A stretch of 14,625 nt of DNA from an uncultured Klebsiella sp. GTDB taxonomy: Bacteria > Pseudomonadota > Gammaproteobacteria > Enterobacterales > Enterobacteriaceae. Position 1 is the stretch's first letter. Every line of letters begins with the position of its first letter. Positions 7,909 through 14,625 of the stretch are shown here, piece by piece. The position numbers were made by a program, and so were the translations under genes. The notes under the pieces were generated by a model that had not been told where the DNA came from, did not search any database, and saw only the letters and a program-made list of their open reading frames with translations. Location: assembly GCA_902490055.1 (NCBI GenBank), contig CABUCP010000024.1, positions 1 through 14,625 of the forward strand. Direction: 5' to 3'.

Positions 7909-9429
7909 TTAACAGTCCGCGACTTCGCTTTTCAGCGCCGCCCGGCGCTTACGCCAGTATTTCAATACCAGCGGCATCACGATCACCAGTACCGCCAGTA
8001 TCAGCAGCGTTTTGGTTACGCCGCTTTGCCACAGGATAGCCAGATTACCGTTGCTAATCGACAGCGCGCGGCGCAGGTTCTGCTCCAGCATTTCGCCGAG
8101 TACGAACCCGAGGATCAGCGGCGACATCGGGAAGTGCATCTTACGCATGATATAGCCAAGCACGCCGAGGCCGACCATCAGCAGCAGGTCAAAGGTGGTA
8201 CTGTGCACCGCGTAGACGCCAACGGCGGAAACCGCCGCGATGGCCGGTACCAGGAACCACAGCGGAATGGTCAGCATGCGGGTGAACAGGCCAATCAGCG
8301 GAATATTCATGATCAACAGCATCACGTTGGCGATAAGCAGCGCGGCGATGAGTCCCCAGACGATATCCGGTTGTTCGGTGAACATTGCCGGACCGGGGGT
8401 GATGTTATACAGGGTCAGCGCGCCCATCATGACCGCCGTGGTGCCGGAACCCGGAACGCCGAGCGTCAGCATCGGGATAAACGAGCCGCAGGCGGAGGCG
8501 TTATTGGCCGCCTCCGGCGCCGCGACGCCGCGAATATCGCCTTTACCGAAGTTGTCGCTGTTGCCGCTGAGTTTTTTCTCCGTCATATAGGTGATGGCGC
8601 TGGCGATGGTCGCTCCGGCGCCGGGCAGAATACCGACGAAAAAGCCGACCACCGAAGAGCGCAGGGTCGCGCCAACGCACTGTGCGGCTTCTTTGGTGTT
8701 AAACAGCATCCGCCCGGTCTTGCGCACCAGCGTTTGCCCGCTGCTGGTGCTCTCCAGCATCAGCAGGATCTCAGAAACCGAGAACAGACCGATGACTACC
8801 ACGATAAACTGTACGCCGTCGGAGAGGTGGACGCTGTCGAAGGTGAAGCGATATACCCCGGTGTTGGCATCCACGCCCACCGTCGCCAGGCCCAAACCGA
8901 TTAATGCCGCAAGAAACGACTTCAGCGGGTTTTGCGCCATCATGCTGCCGAGGCAGGCGATAGCGAAGACCATCAGCGCGAAATATTCCGCCGGGCCGAA
9001 CGCCAGCGACCACTGGGCAAGGATTGGTGCGAACAGAATGATGCCGCCAATGGCGATCAACGAACCAAAGAAGGAACTGACGGCGGAAATCGACAGCGCG
9101 ACGCCGCCGCGTCCCTGCTGCGCCATTGGATAACCGTCGAGAGCCGTCATGATGGCGGCGGCATCGCCAGGTACGTTTAGCAGGATAGATGAAATGCGCC
9201 CGCCATATTCGCAGCCGATATAAACCGTTGCCAGCAGGATTAACGCCGATTCCGCAGGTAAGTGCAGGGCGAAGGCCAGCGGCAGCAGGATCGCCACGCC
9301 GTTGATAGGCCCGAGTCCGGGCAGCAGGCCGACGATGGTGCCGACAAAACAGCCAATCAGGGCGATAAGCAGGTTTTCCGGCGTCATGGCGACGGCGAAG
9401 CCCTGTGACAGATAGATCCAGGTATCCAT
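7909..9429 (-). CDS. tctA: Tripartite tricarboxylate transporter, large membrane subunit TctA
   Basis: TctA is the large membrane component of the citrate/tricarboxylate transporter. It takes solute delivered by TctC across the inner membrane, with TctB as the small subunit. The 506 residues match the family's usual length of about 500. About a dozen hydrophobic segments are visible. Family signatures are the Gly/Pro motif GLLPGLGPINGVAILLP near residues 33-50 and its internal counterpart GILPGAGATIASAITY. Conserved stretches include SSILLNVPGDAAAIMTALDGYPMA and TLGVPGSGTTAVMMGAL. A strong GGAGGAG site precedes the ATG on the - strand, and 11 nt separate it from tctB. The substrate could be another carboxylate, but the tctDE neighbour favours citrate or related tricarboxylates. 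Confidence 0.93.
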   Translation of the reverse strand: MDTWIYLSQGFAVAMTPENLLIALIGCFVGTIVGLLPGLGPINGVAILLPLAFALHLPAESALILLATVYIGCEYGGRISSILLNVPGDAAAIMTALDGYPMAQQGRGGVALSISAVSSFFGSLIAIGGIILFAPILAQWSLAFGPAEYFALMVFAIACLGSMMAQNPLKSFLAALIGLGLATVGVDANTGVYRFTFDSVHLSDGVQFIVVVIGLFSVSEILLMLESTSSGQTLVRKTGRMLFNTKEAAQCVGATLRSSVVGFFVGILPGAGATIASAITYMTEKKLSGNSDNFGKGDIRGVAAPEAANNASACGSFIPMLTLGVPGSGTTAVMMGALTLYNITPGPAMFTEQPDIVWGLIAALLIANVMLLIMNIPLIGLFTRMLTIPLWFLVPAIAAVSAVGVYAVHSTTFDLLLMVGLGVLGYIMRKMHFPMSPLILGFVLGEMLEQNLRRALSISNGNLAILWQSGVTKTLLILAVLVIVMPLVLKYWRKRRAALKSEVADC

Positions 9430-9440
9430 AAGCTCCTCCG

Positions 9441-9872
9441 TTAATTTAACCAGATGCCGAGCGGCAGAGTGACATCAAGCAGGGTGTCGAAGGCGTACCA
9501 TAGCGCCACCCCCATCACCACGCCGGCAATTCCAGCCGCCGGCAGCGTGGCGCCGAACAGCAAACCAATTACCGCGGTCAGTAGCGCGGTTGCCAGTGGG
9601 AAACCTAACCATTCGAAGCCCCACGCATACACCACCAGCACCACAACCATGGTCAGCAGGCGCTGCAGTACACGGCGTCCCGGCCACTCAATGGCGTCCG
9701 GACGACGCAGCAGCATCAGCGCCGAGCACAGTAGCATCAGCCCGAGGATACCCAGTGGGAAGGGACGTGGGCCGACGGGTTCATAGGAGTACTCGCTGTG
9801 GATCTGCCAGGCGATAAACAGGCCGCCTACGCATAACAACAGCCAGACGCCGGCAAAAATACGATCGCTCAT
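9441..9872 (-). CDS. tctB: Tripartite tricarboxylate transporter, small membrane subunit TctB
   Basis: TctB is the poorly conserved small membrane subunit that partners TctA. The 143 residues are almost the Salmonella length (about 144). Four hydrophobic segments are visible (roughly residues 5-23, 38-56, 70-90 and 97-135, the last probably two helices). The loop SYEPVGPRPFPLGILG between the first two is typical of the family. A GGAGG site stands 7 nt before the ATG on the - strand. It lies between tctC (15 nt away) and tctA (11 nt away), so the three genes form one transcript. Confidence 0.9.
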   Translation of the reverse strand: MSDRIFAGVWLLLCVGGLFIAWQIHSEYSYEPVGPRPFPLGILGLMLLCSALMLLRRPDAIEWPGRRVLQRLLTMVVVLVVYAWGFEWLGFPLATALLTAVIGLLFGATLPAAGIAGVVMGVALWYAFDTLLDVTLPLGIWLN

Positions 9873-9887
9873 TTGCGCCTCCGCCGG

Positions 9888-10868
9888 TTATTTCGCCAGG
9901 CCAAAGGCTTTCGCCTGTTCGCGATAATCGCTGACCTGCTGCTTCACGTAGGTATCGAGTTCCTTGCCATTCATGTTGAATTCAAACAGGCCGCGCAGTT
10001 CACGTTGCTTTTTGAACTCTTCGGTCTGCTGCAGTTTAGTGAATTCATCAACCCACCACTGATAGTCGGCGTCACTCACTTTCGGCCCCATAAAGAAGCC
10101 GCGAATAATCGGCCAGACCAGGTCGTAGCCCTGCTCTTTGGCGGTGGGGACATCGGCCAGCGCGCCTGGTAGACGTTCGTTTGAGAACACCGCCAGTACG
10201 CGGATTTTATTTCCCTGCAGATACGGCACCATTTCGCTGAGATCGCCAGAGACTGCCTGGACGTGGTTACCGAGCAGCGCCGTCACCGGTTCGCCGCCGC
10301 CTTCAAAGGCGACATAGCGCATTTTATGCGGATCAACGTTGGCTTTTTGCGCCAGCAGCGCTGCTTTCATCCAGTCCTGGCTGCCGATGGACGCGCCGGC
10401 GCCAATCACAATAGTGGCGGGATTTTTCTCCATGGCGGTCATAAACGACTTCAGGTCTTTCCACGGCGAATCGGCGCGGACGGCAATCATGCCGTAGTCG
10501 GTGCCGACGCTGGCCAGCCAGCGCACATCATCAACGCCGTAGCGGCCGAATTTTCCCTGCGACAGGTTCAGCAGCGAGCCGCCGGAGAAGGCGACAACGG
10601 TACCGGGCTCTGCCGGGCGCTGGGCGACAATGGCGTTGTAGGCCACCGCGCCGACGCCGCCGGGCATATAGGTGACGCGCATCGGTTTCTCAATTGCGCC
10701 GGTTTCCATCAGGCTGACCTGAATCAGCTTACAGGTGAGGTCAAAACCGCCGCCGGGCTTAGCGGGAGCGATACATTCAGTGCGGGAAGGCGCTTGTGCG
10801 GCGAATGCCGAAGTGGCGCAGAGGCACAGCGCGATAGCGCTAAGGTGACGAAGAAATGGCGTTTTCAT
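9888..10868 (-). CDS. tctC: Periplasmic tricarboxylate-binding protein TctC
   Basis: TctC is the extracytoplasmic solute receptor of the transporter. A Sec signal peptide is clear: MKTPFLRH, a hydrophobic core, then a likely cut after Ala23 (AFA|AQAPS). The mature protein begins with the family hallmark PAKPGGGFDLT, the ligand-binding loop of TctC/Bug-type receptors. Other conserved pieces are YMPGGVGAVAYN and GAGASIGSQDW. The 326 residues are within one of Salmonella TctC. GAGGAAG precedes the ATG on the - strand. It is promoter-proximal in tctCBA, as expected for a protein needed in excess over the membrane subunits. It is divergent from tctDE, whose products probably activate it. Confidence 0.94.
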   Translation of the reverse strand: MKTPFLRHLSAIALCLCATSAFAAQAPSRTECIAPAKPGGGFDLTCKLIQVSLMETGAIEKPMRVTYMPGGVGAVAYNAIVAQRPAEPGTVVAFSGGSLLNLSQGKFGRYGVDDVRWLASVGTDYGMIAVRADSPWKDLKSFMTAMEKNPATIVIGAGASIGSQDWMKAALLAQKANVDPHKMRYVAFEGGGEPVTALLGNHVQAVSGDLSEMVPYLQGNKIRVLAVFSNERLPGALADVPTAKEQGYDLVWPIIRGFFMGPKVSDADYQWWVDEFTKLQQTEEFKKQRELRGLFEFNMNGKELDTYVKQQVSDYREQAKAFGLAK

Positions 10869-11001
10869 AGGCTTCCTCAGTAGGTACAGGGAATGTTTTT
10901 TTGATTATGTGAACCGACATGTGGCGATTCGGTTGCGTGATTGTTAAAACAGTTACCTTTCATTTCCCTTTCAATGCGGCAGCAACTTTACAGGATGTGA
11001 T
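10869..11001. promoter_or_regulatory. tctC-tctD divergent control region
   Basis: These 133 bp separate the transporter operon from its two-component regulator and must hold both promoters. Visible elements: a CATAAT -10-like box for tctC on the - strand (complement of about 10904-10909, no good -35); an inverted repeat AACCGA-N11-TCGGTT (10912-10917 and 10929-10934); TGGC-N7-TTGC at 10922-10936, which has the spacing of a sigma-54 -24/-12 element pointing to tctD; and two CCTTTCA repeats exactly 11 bp apart (10956-10962, 10967-10973). AGGA at 10992-10995 is the tctD ribosome-binding site. Poor -35 boxes fit activation by a response regulator. Confidence 0.6.
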
Positions 11002-11679
11002 ATGCGTCTCTTATTAGCCGAAGATAATCGTGAGCTGGCTCACTGGCTGGAAAAAGCGCTGGTACAAGGCGGTTTCGCCGTCGACTGCGTATTTGACGGC
11101 CGGGCGGCGGACCACCTGCTACAAAGCGAAAAATATGCGCTGGCGGTGTTGGATATCGGCATGCCGGGCTTAGATGGCCTGGAGGTGGTGCAGAGGTTAC
11201 GCAAGCGCGGACAAACCCTACCGGTGCTGTTGCTGACCGCGCGCAGCGCGGTGGCTGACAGGGTGAAAGGGTTAAACGTCGGCGCCGATGATTATCTGCC
11301 AAAGCCTTTTGAGCTGGAGGAGCTCGACGCCCGGCTGCGGGCGCTACTGCGGCGCAGTGAAGGGCAGGTACAAGAGGTCCAGCAGCTCGGCGAGCTGGAG
11401 TATCGCGACGAAGGCTATTTTTTACTGCGTGGAGAGAGGCTGTCTCTCACGCCGCGCGAGCTGGCGCTATTGAAAGTGCTGATGTTTCGCCGTACCCGTC
11501 CGGTCTCCCGCCAGCAGCTCTTTGAACAGGTATTTAGCCTCAGCGATGACGTCAGCCCGGAGAGCATTGAGCTCTATATCCACCGTTTGAGGAAAAAGCT
11601 GCAGGATAGCAACGTCCGCATTACCACGCTGCGAGGGCTGGGTTACCTGCTGGAGTGCGCACAGCATGAGGTGGGGTAA
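11002..11679 (+). CDS. tctD: Response regulator TctD (OmpR family)
   Basis: TctD is the DNA-binding half of the two-component system controlling the tricarboxylate transporter. An N-terminal receiver domain (about 1-115) has the acidic pair Glu7-Asp8, phospho-acceptor Asp51 in LAVLDIGMPG, Thr79 and Lys101 in YLPKPF. A C-terminal winged helix (about 125-220) carries LTPRELALL and ELYIHRLRKKL, typical of OmpR-type effectors. The 225 residues match the Salmonella protein within one. It starts at ATG 11002 with AGGA 6 nt upstream and overlaps tctE by 14 nt, so regulator and kinase are co-translated. Known role in Salmonella: regulation of tctCBA in response to tricarboxylates. Confidence 0.94.
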   Translation: MRLLLAEDNRELAHWLEKALVQGGFAVDCVFDGRAADHLLQSEKYALAVLDIGMPGLDGLEVVQRLRKRGQTLPVLLLTARSAVADRVKGLNVGADDYLPKPFELEELDARLRALLRRSEGQVQEVQQLGELEYRDEGYFLLRGERLSLTPRELALLKVLMFRRTRPVSRQQLFEQVFSLSDDVSPESIELYIHRLRKKLQDSNVRITTLRGLGYLLECAQHEVG

Positions 11680-13081
11680 ACCGCAATCGCTGTATGCCCA
11701 ACTGCTGCTGTTTCTCGGCCTGCCGCTGGCGCTGCTATGGGGGCTTTCGGCATTCAATAGCTACGTCAACGCGCTGCAGGCGGCGACTCAGGCCTACGAT
11801 CGTACGCTGCTGTCGTCGGCGCGCACGGTGGCGGAACGGCTGGTGGTGCGTCATGGCCACCTTGAGGTTAATGTGCCGTGGGTGGTGCTGGATAGCTTTG
11901 AGCTCAACATGAATGACCGGCTGTATTACAAGGTGCTCGACCCGCAAGGGAAAGTGATTTCCGGTTTTGATGATCTACCGGCGATGCCGCCGGCGACCTC
12001 GCGCACCCAGCTCTATCCTGCGCTGGCGTGGTTTTATCATACCGAATATCGCGGACAGGCGATTCGCGTGGCGCGCCTGCTGCAGCCGGTCAACGAAGGC
12101 GGTATTGTCGGGATGGCGGAGATTTATATTGCCGAAACGCTGCAGTCGCGGCGCTGGCTAGCCGGGCAGCTCCTGTTCTCCTCCTGGGTATCGCAGGGCC
12201 TATTGGTGCTGTTGACGTTGGTCCTGGCCGGCTGGCTATTGCGCCGCGTGCTTCGGCCAATGCGTCAGCTTTCAGCGCTGATGGTGCGCCGCGAACCCGG
12301 CCTGCTGACGCCGCTACCGGAGCTGCTTCCCTGGTCGGAAACGCGGCTGCTCATTGTGGCTTTTAACCGCTATATCGACCGCCTGCGGGTGATGATTTCT
12401 CGCCAGGCGCGCTTCAGCGCCGACGCATCCCATCAGTTGAAAACGCCGTTGGCGGTATTGAAAACCCAGGCCTCGGTGGCGCTGGCCAGCGACGACCCCC
12501 AACTGTGGCGCGAAAGCCTGCAGGCGATGCGCGCCACCCTCGACGATACGGTGTTGCTTACCGAACGTCTGTTGCAGCTGGCGACGGTGACGCGCCGCGA
12601 GCAAGGCGAACGGGCTTTTACGACCATTGATCTACAGGAAGTCGCGCACCATAGCTGCTTTTCGCGCATTGCGCAGGCGCGGAGTAAAAACATCGATCTG
12701 GGGTATGAGGGCGAGCAGTCGCCGGTAAAAATTTTGGGCGATAGCGTTTTGCTGGGTGAACTGTGCGCTAACTTACTCGACAATGCGATTCGCTACACCC
12801 CGGAAGATGGCACGGTCACGCTGAGCCTGTACCGCGATGGCGAGGCGGTGGTGCTGAACGTAGAAGATAGCGGGCCGGGAATTGACGACCAGCAGATAAA
12901 TCAGGCGCTGACGCCGTTTCGTCGCCTGGATAACGTCGGCGCGAACCCTGGCGCCGGGCTGGGGCTGGCGCTGGTGAATGATATTGCGCGGCTGCATCGC
13001 AGCCGCCCGCAACTATCGCGCAGCGAGAGCCTGGGCGGCCTTAAGGTGACGCTACGCCTGCTCGCCGCCGGATCAGAGTAA
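11666..13081 (+). CDS. tctE: Sensor histidine kinase TctE
   Basis: TctE is an inner-membrane kinase expected to sense citrate or related tricarboxylates and phosphorylate TctD. The 471 residues agree with the Salmonella protein. A first membrane helix lies near residues 12-30, followed by a periplasmic sensor domain to about 165. A second helix (about 170-192, [14 protein letters not shown]) leads to the cytoplasmic part. The H-box [18 protein letters not shown] contains phospho-acceptor His256. The N-box spans Asn369 to Asn373 (NLLDN), and the G boxes are DSGPGI (401-406) and GAGLGLALV (429-437). It starts inside the end of tctD, and its last 9 nt overlap the convergent nudI. Confidence 0.94.
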   Translation: MRWGKPQSLYAQLLLFLGLPLALLWGLSAFNSYVNALQAATQAYDRTLLSSARTVAERLVVRHGHLEVNVPWVVLDSFELNMNDRLYYKVLDPQGKVISGFDDLPAMPPATSRTQLYPALAWFYHTEYRGQAIRVARLLQPVNEGGIVGMAEIYIAETLQSRRWLAGQLLFSSWVSQGLLVLLTLVLAGWLLRRVLRPMRQLSALMVRREPGLLTPLPELLPWSETRLLIVAFNRYIDRLRVMISRQARFSADASHQLKTPLAVLKTQASVALASDDPQLWRESLQAMRATLDDTVLLTERLLQLATVTRREQGERAFTTIDLQEVAHHSCFSRIAQARSKNIDLGYEGEQSPVKILGDSVLLGELCANLLDNAIRYTPEDGTVTLSLYRDGEAVVLNVEDSGPGIDDQQINQALTPFRRLDNVGANPGAGLGLALVNDIARLHRSRPQLSRSESLGGLKVTLRLLAAGSE

Positions 13082-13498
13082 ACCTTTCAGGCTGAGGGTG
13101 AGGCGGGTTGCGGCATTGAGATCGTAATTTGGCAGATCTTCAGCCTTGACCCAGGCGTAGTCGGCAAACTCTTCGTTAATCGTGATTTCGCGGTTGGCGC
13201 TTATGCAGTCGAAAATCAGGTAGATCATATAGATCTCTTCCTGGCGGCCATCGGCGTAGGTTTTCACCCGAATATCATCGCGGAAGGTCCACGGTGTGAT
13301 GTGGGTGAGCTCGAGTTTTTCGCCGAGCTCCTCGCGCACTTCACGCCGCAGCGCCTCTTCAATGCGTTCGCCCGGTTCCATGCCGCCGCCGGACAGGGCC
13401 CACTGTCCGGGGAAAACCCCGCGGTCGGCGGCCATCTTGCACAACAGGTAATGGCCATCATTTTGGATTAGCGGGCAAACAATCGTCCTTTGACGCAT
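13073..13498 (-). CDS. nudI: Nudix pyrimidine nucleoside triphosphatase NudI
   Basis: NudI hydrolyses nucleoside triphosphates to monophosphates plus pyrophosphate, preferring pyrimidine deoxynucleotides (dUTP, dTTP, dCTP) in E. coli. This is a house-cleaning role in the cytosol. The Nudix box is complete at residues 38-60: Gly38, Glu44, then [10 protein letters not shown] with the metal-binding Arg52-Glu53 and Glu56-Glu57. The 141 residues equal the E. coli length, and the sequence is near identical ([15 protein letters not shown] at the start, LKGLL at the end). AAGGAG stands 7 nt before the ATG on the - strand. It is convergent with tctE (9-nt overlap) and divergent from the rpn gene. Confidence 0.95.
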   Translation of the reverse strand: MRQRTIVCPLIQNDGHYLLCKMAADRGVFPGQWALSGGGMEPGERIEEALRREVREELGEKLELTHITPWTFRDDIRVKTYADGRQEEIYMIYLIFDCISANREITINEEFADYAWVKAEDLPNYDLNAATRLTLSLKGLL

Positions 13499-13531
13499 GA
13501 ATTATCTCCTTCAAAGTAAGTGGGGCGGCGT

Positions 13532-13586
13532 GTCGGTGAAACAGTTTGCGAGCCGCCTCGGTAAACCGCAAGGGAAAAGCACCGAC
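13532..13586. repeat. Nested inverted repeat in the nudI-rpn intergenic region
   Basis: GTCGGTG (13532-13538) is the exact complement of CACCGAC (13580-13586). Inside it TTGCG (13546-13550) pairs with CGCAA (13567-13571), and CCG (13553-13555) can pair with CGG (13559-13561). The order allows one extended, bulged hairpin of about 55 nt. It lies in the 138-bp divergent spacer, so it could be in the leader of either nudI or rpn, or be a double-stranded regulator site. No following T tract is present, so it is not a terminator. Confidence 0.4.
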
Positions 13587-13636
13587 GGCGTCATTGGGTG
13601 CTACGTTAAGCGAAAATTATCGTATGGAGAGCCACC

Positions 13637-14566
13637 ATGGAAAGGACCACCCATTCTCCGCATGACGCCGTGTTTAAACACCTGCTTTCGCATCGGGCGA
13701 CAGCACGGGATTTTCTGGAAATTCATCTTCCCGAACATTTGCGCGCATTATGCAACCTGCAAACGCTGCAGCTGGAATCCGGCAGCTTTATCGATGACGA
13801 CCTGCGCGCCAGCCATTCCGATATCCTTTATTCGCTGAAAACCCAGGCGGGCGACGGCTATATCTATCTGCTTATTGAGCATCAAAGCTCTGCGGACCGC
13901 CATATGGCGTTTCGCCTGATGCGTTATGCGATAGCGGCGATGCAGCGGCATCTGGATAAAGGGTATACGCAACTGCCGCTAGTGATCCCGCTGCTTTTTT
14001 ATCATGGACAAGTCTCACCCTGGCCGTATCCAATGTGCTGGTTGGAAGGGTTTGCTAATCCACAAACCGCGAGGCAGGTATACAACCAGGATTTTCACTT
14101 AATCGATATTACGGTGCTTCCTGACGATACAATAATGCAGCACCGACGAGTCGCGATGCTTGAGTTGCTGCAAAAGCATATCCGGCAACGCGATATGATG
14201 GAACTGCAGGAGCAACTAGCCAGCCTGCTGGCGCTGGGATACACTAGCCGCAGGCAGCTTAAGACGCTGCTTCACTATTTATTGCAGGCAGGAAATGCCG
14301 CCGATCCGGTCGCCTTTTTACGCAATCTTGCGCAAAGCGTCCCCCGACGGCCGCATAAGGAGACGCTAATGAATATTGCTCACTTTCTGGAACAGCGCGG
14401 CCATCAGCAGGGCCTTGAGCAGGGCCTTCAGCAAGGTCTTGAACAGGGAGAGCAATTGGCTGCGGAACGTATTGCCCAGGCGATGCTGGAAAACGGGCTT
14501 GATCTGCCGCTGGTTGCGAAGCTGACGGGGCTTACGTCGGAGCGCCTGGCCCTGCTCGCCCATTAA
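13637..14566 (+). CDS. Rpn-family recombination-promoting nuclease (YhgA-like, long form)
   Basis: This is an Rpn/YhgA-like PD-(D/E)XK nuclease of 309 residues, close to E. coli RpnA-E. The N-terminal domain begins HDAVFKHLLS and holds the likely active site: Asp62 in SHSDILYSLK and Glu81-X-Gln83 in YLLIEHQSS. Gln replaces the usual Lys, as I recall for RpnA. The next motif, MAFRLMRY, is also typical. The E. coli proteins promote RecA-independent recombination and cut DNA in vitro; some act in anti-phage defence. A Gln-Gly-Leu repeat tract (about 257-271) leads into a C-terminal helical domain. GGAG lies 7 nt before ATG 13637. By eye the gene is less GC-rich than its neighbours, hinting at a separate history. 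Which Rpn paralogue it is cannot be told here. Confidence 0.9.
   Translation: MERTTHSPHDAVFKHLLSHRATARDFLEIHLPEHLRALCNLQTLQLESGSFIDDDLRASHSDILYSLKTQAGDGYIYLLIEHQSSADRHMAFRLMRYAIAAMQRHLDKGYTQLPLVIPLLFYHGQVSPWPYPMCWLEGFANPQTARQVYNQDFHLIDITVLPDDTIMQHRRVAMLELLQKHIRQRDMMELQEQLASLLALGYTSRRQLKTLLHYLLQAGNAADPVAFLRNLAQSVPRRPHKETLMNIAHFLEQRGHQQGLEQGLQQGLEQGEQLAAERIAQAMLENGLDLPLVAKLTGLTSERLALLAH
14357..14362 (+). promoter_or_regulatory. Internal Shine-Dalgarno site inside the rpn gene
   Basis: AAGGAG, the consensus ribosome-binding core, lies 6 nt before an ATG in the rpn reading frame (14369). It is a better site than the one in front of the full-length gene (GGAG, 7 nt). Confidence 0.7.
14369..14566 (+). 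CDS. Predicted small C-terminal Rpn protein (RpnS-type) from an internal start
   Basis: An in-frame ATG (residue 245 of the long form) with AAGGAG at optimal spacing would give a 65-residue protein starting MNIAHFLEQRG. It contains the Gln-Gly-Leu repeats and a helical segment ending LTGLTSERLALLAH. E. coli rpn genes are known to make such small C-terminal proteins (RpnS) from within the gene. These bind and block the toxic nuclease RpnL. The position at the start of the C-terminal domain, after the nuclease region, matches that arrangement. Production here is inferred from the ribosome-binding site alone. A dedicated internal promoter is not obvious. Confidence 0.65.
   Translation: MNIAHFLEQRGHQQGLEQGLQQGLEQGEQLAAERIAQAMLENGLDLPLVAKLTGLTSERLALLAH
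14408..14455 (+). repeat. 12-bp tandem repeats encoding the Gln-Gly-Leu-Glu/Gln tract
   Basis: Four 12-bp units begin at 14408, 14420, 14432 and 14444. The first two (CAGGGCCTTGAG, CAGGGCCTTCAG) differ at one base, the third is diverged and the fourth is only partly similar. Each unit encodes Gln-Gly-Leu-Glu or Gln. Because the unit is a multiple of three, gain or loss by slippage keeps the frame of both the long and the short rpn products. Confidence 0.75.
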
Positions 14567-14625
14567 TTTTTCTGCTTCCTGCAAACGGCCCGCGCGACGC
14601 CGATTGCGCAGATTAATAGTGATTT
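14567..14625. other. Window end after the rpn gene
   Basis: These 59 bp follow the rpn stop codon. A run of five T residues lies directly after the stop, but the preceding bases form no stable stem (only GAGC/GCTC), so I do not call a terminator. No coding region or RNA gene is visible. Confidence 0.4.

Noticed and set aside
8026..8904. Long + strand open frame (292 codons) antisense to tctA
   Set aside because: It is rich in Arg, His, Gln and Asp without hydrophobic order, has no ribosome-binding site, and lies fully opposite a clear transporter gene. It is an open frame produced by GC-rich codon bias.
10935..10955. Possible CRP site (GCGTGA-N6-AAACA) between tctC and tctD
   Set aside because: Only one half resembles TGTGA and the other half matches TCACA poorly. 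Catabolite control of citrate uptake is plausible, but this match is too weak to call.
13497..13838. + strand open frame starting over the nudI start and running into rpn
   Set aside because: Its second half is the rpn sequence in the wrong frame, the composition is atypical (many Cys, Trp, Pro), and it crosses the divergent spacer.
14540..14576. Terminator after the rpn gene
   Set aside because: A T run is present after the stop, but the upstream stem would be only 4 bp, too weak for intrinsic termination.

Overview
The window reads as chromosomal DNA of a moderately GC-rich member of the Enterobacteriaceae, most like Klebsiella, Raoultella or Enterobacter. The men proteins match Escherichia coli MenF/D/H/B/C/E as I remember them almost residue for residue, lengths included. 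The tct proteins have the lengths and gene order of the Salmonella tricarboxylate system. The genus is inferred from base composition and gene order, not proven.

Layout: (1) Positions 1-139 hold a leader with two hairpins and a TATAAT box ahead of menF. (2) Positions 140-7147 carry a complete, tightly packed menF-menD-menH-menB-menC-menE operon on the + strand. It makes 1,4-dihydroxy-2-naphthoyl-CoA from chorismate for menaquinone. Three junctions are stop/start overlaps; the only clear gap is between menF and menD, where a second promoter may lie. (3) A DUF2238 (YjdF-like) polytopic membrane protein lies on the - strand and runs tail-to-tail into menE with a 65-nt overlap. (4) tctC-tctB-tctA on the - strand encode a tripartite tricarboxylate transporter (periplasmic binding protein, small and large membrane subunits) and end at a rho-independent terminator. 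(5) Divergent tctD-tctE on the + strand encode its response regulator and sensor kinase, across a 133-bp control region with several repeat motifs. (6) nudI, a Nudix pyrimidine-nucleotide hydrolase on the - strand, overlaps the end of tctE. (7) A divergent rpn-family gene (PD-(D/E)XK nuclease, YhgA-like) ends the window.

The most interesting locus is the last. Inside the rpn gene an AAGGAG ribosome-binding site lies 6 nt before an in-frame ATG at 14369, which would make a separate 65-residue C-terminal protein. That fits the gene-within-a-gene toxin/antitoxin organisation reported for E. coli Rpn proteins and anti-phage defence. Directly after it, a 12-bp tandem repeat encodes a Gln-Gly-Leu-Glu/Gln tract shared by both products.

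All other genes are core or common accessory metabolism and look intact. I see no IS element, tRNA, rRNA or CRISPR array. No stretch over 300 bp lacks a gene.
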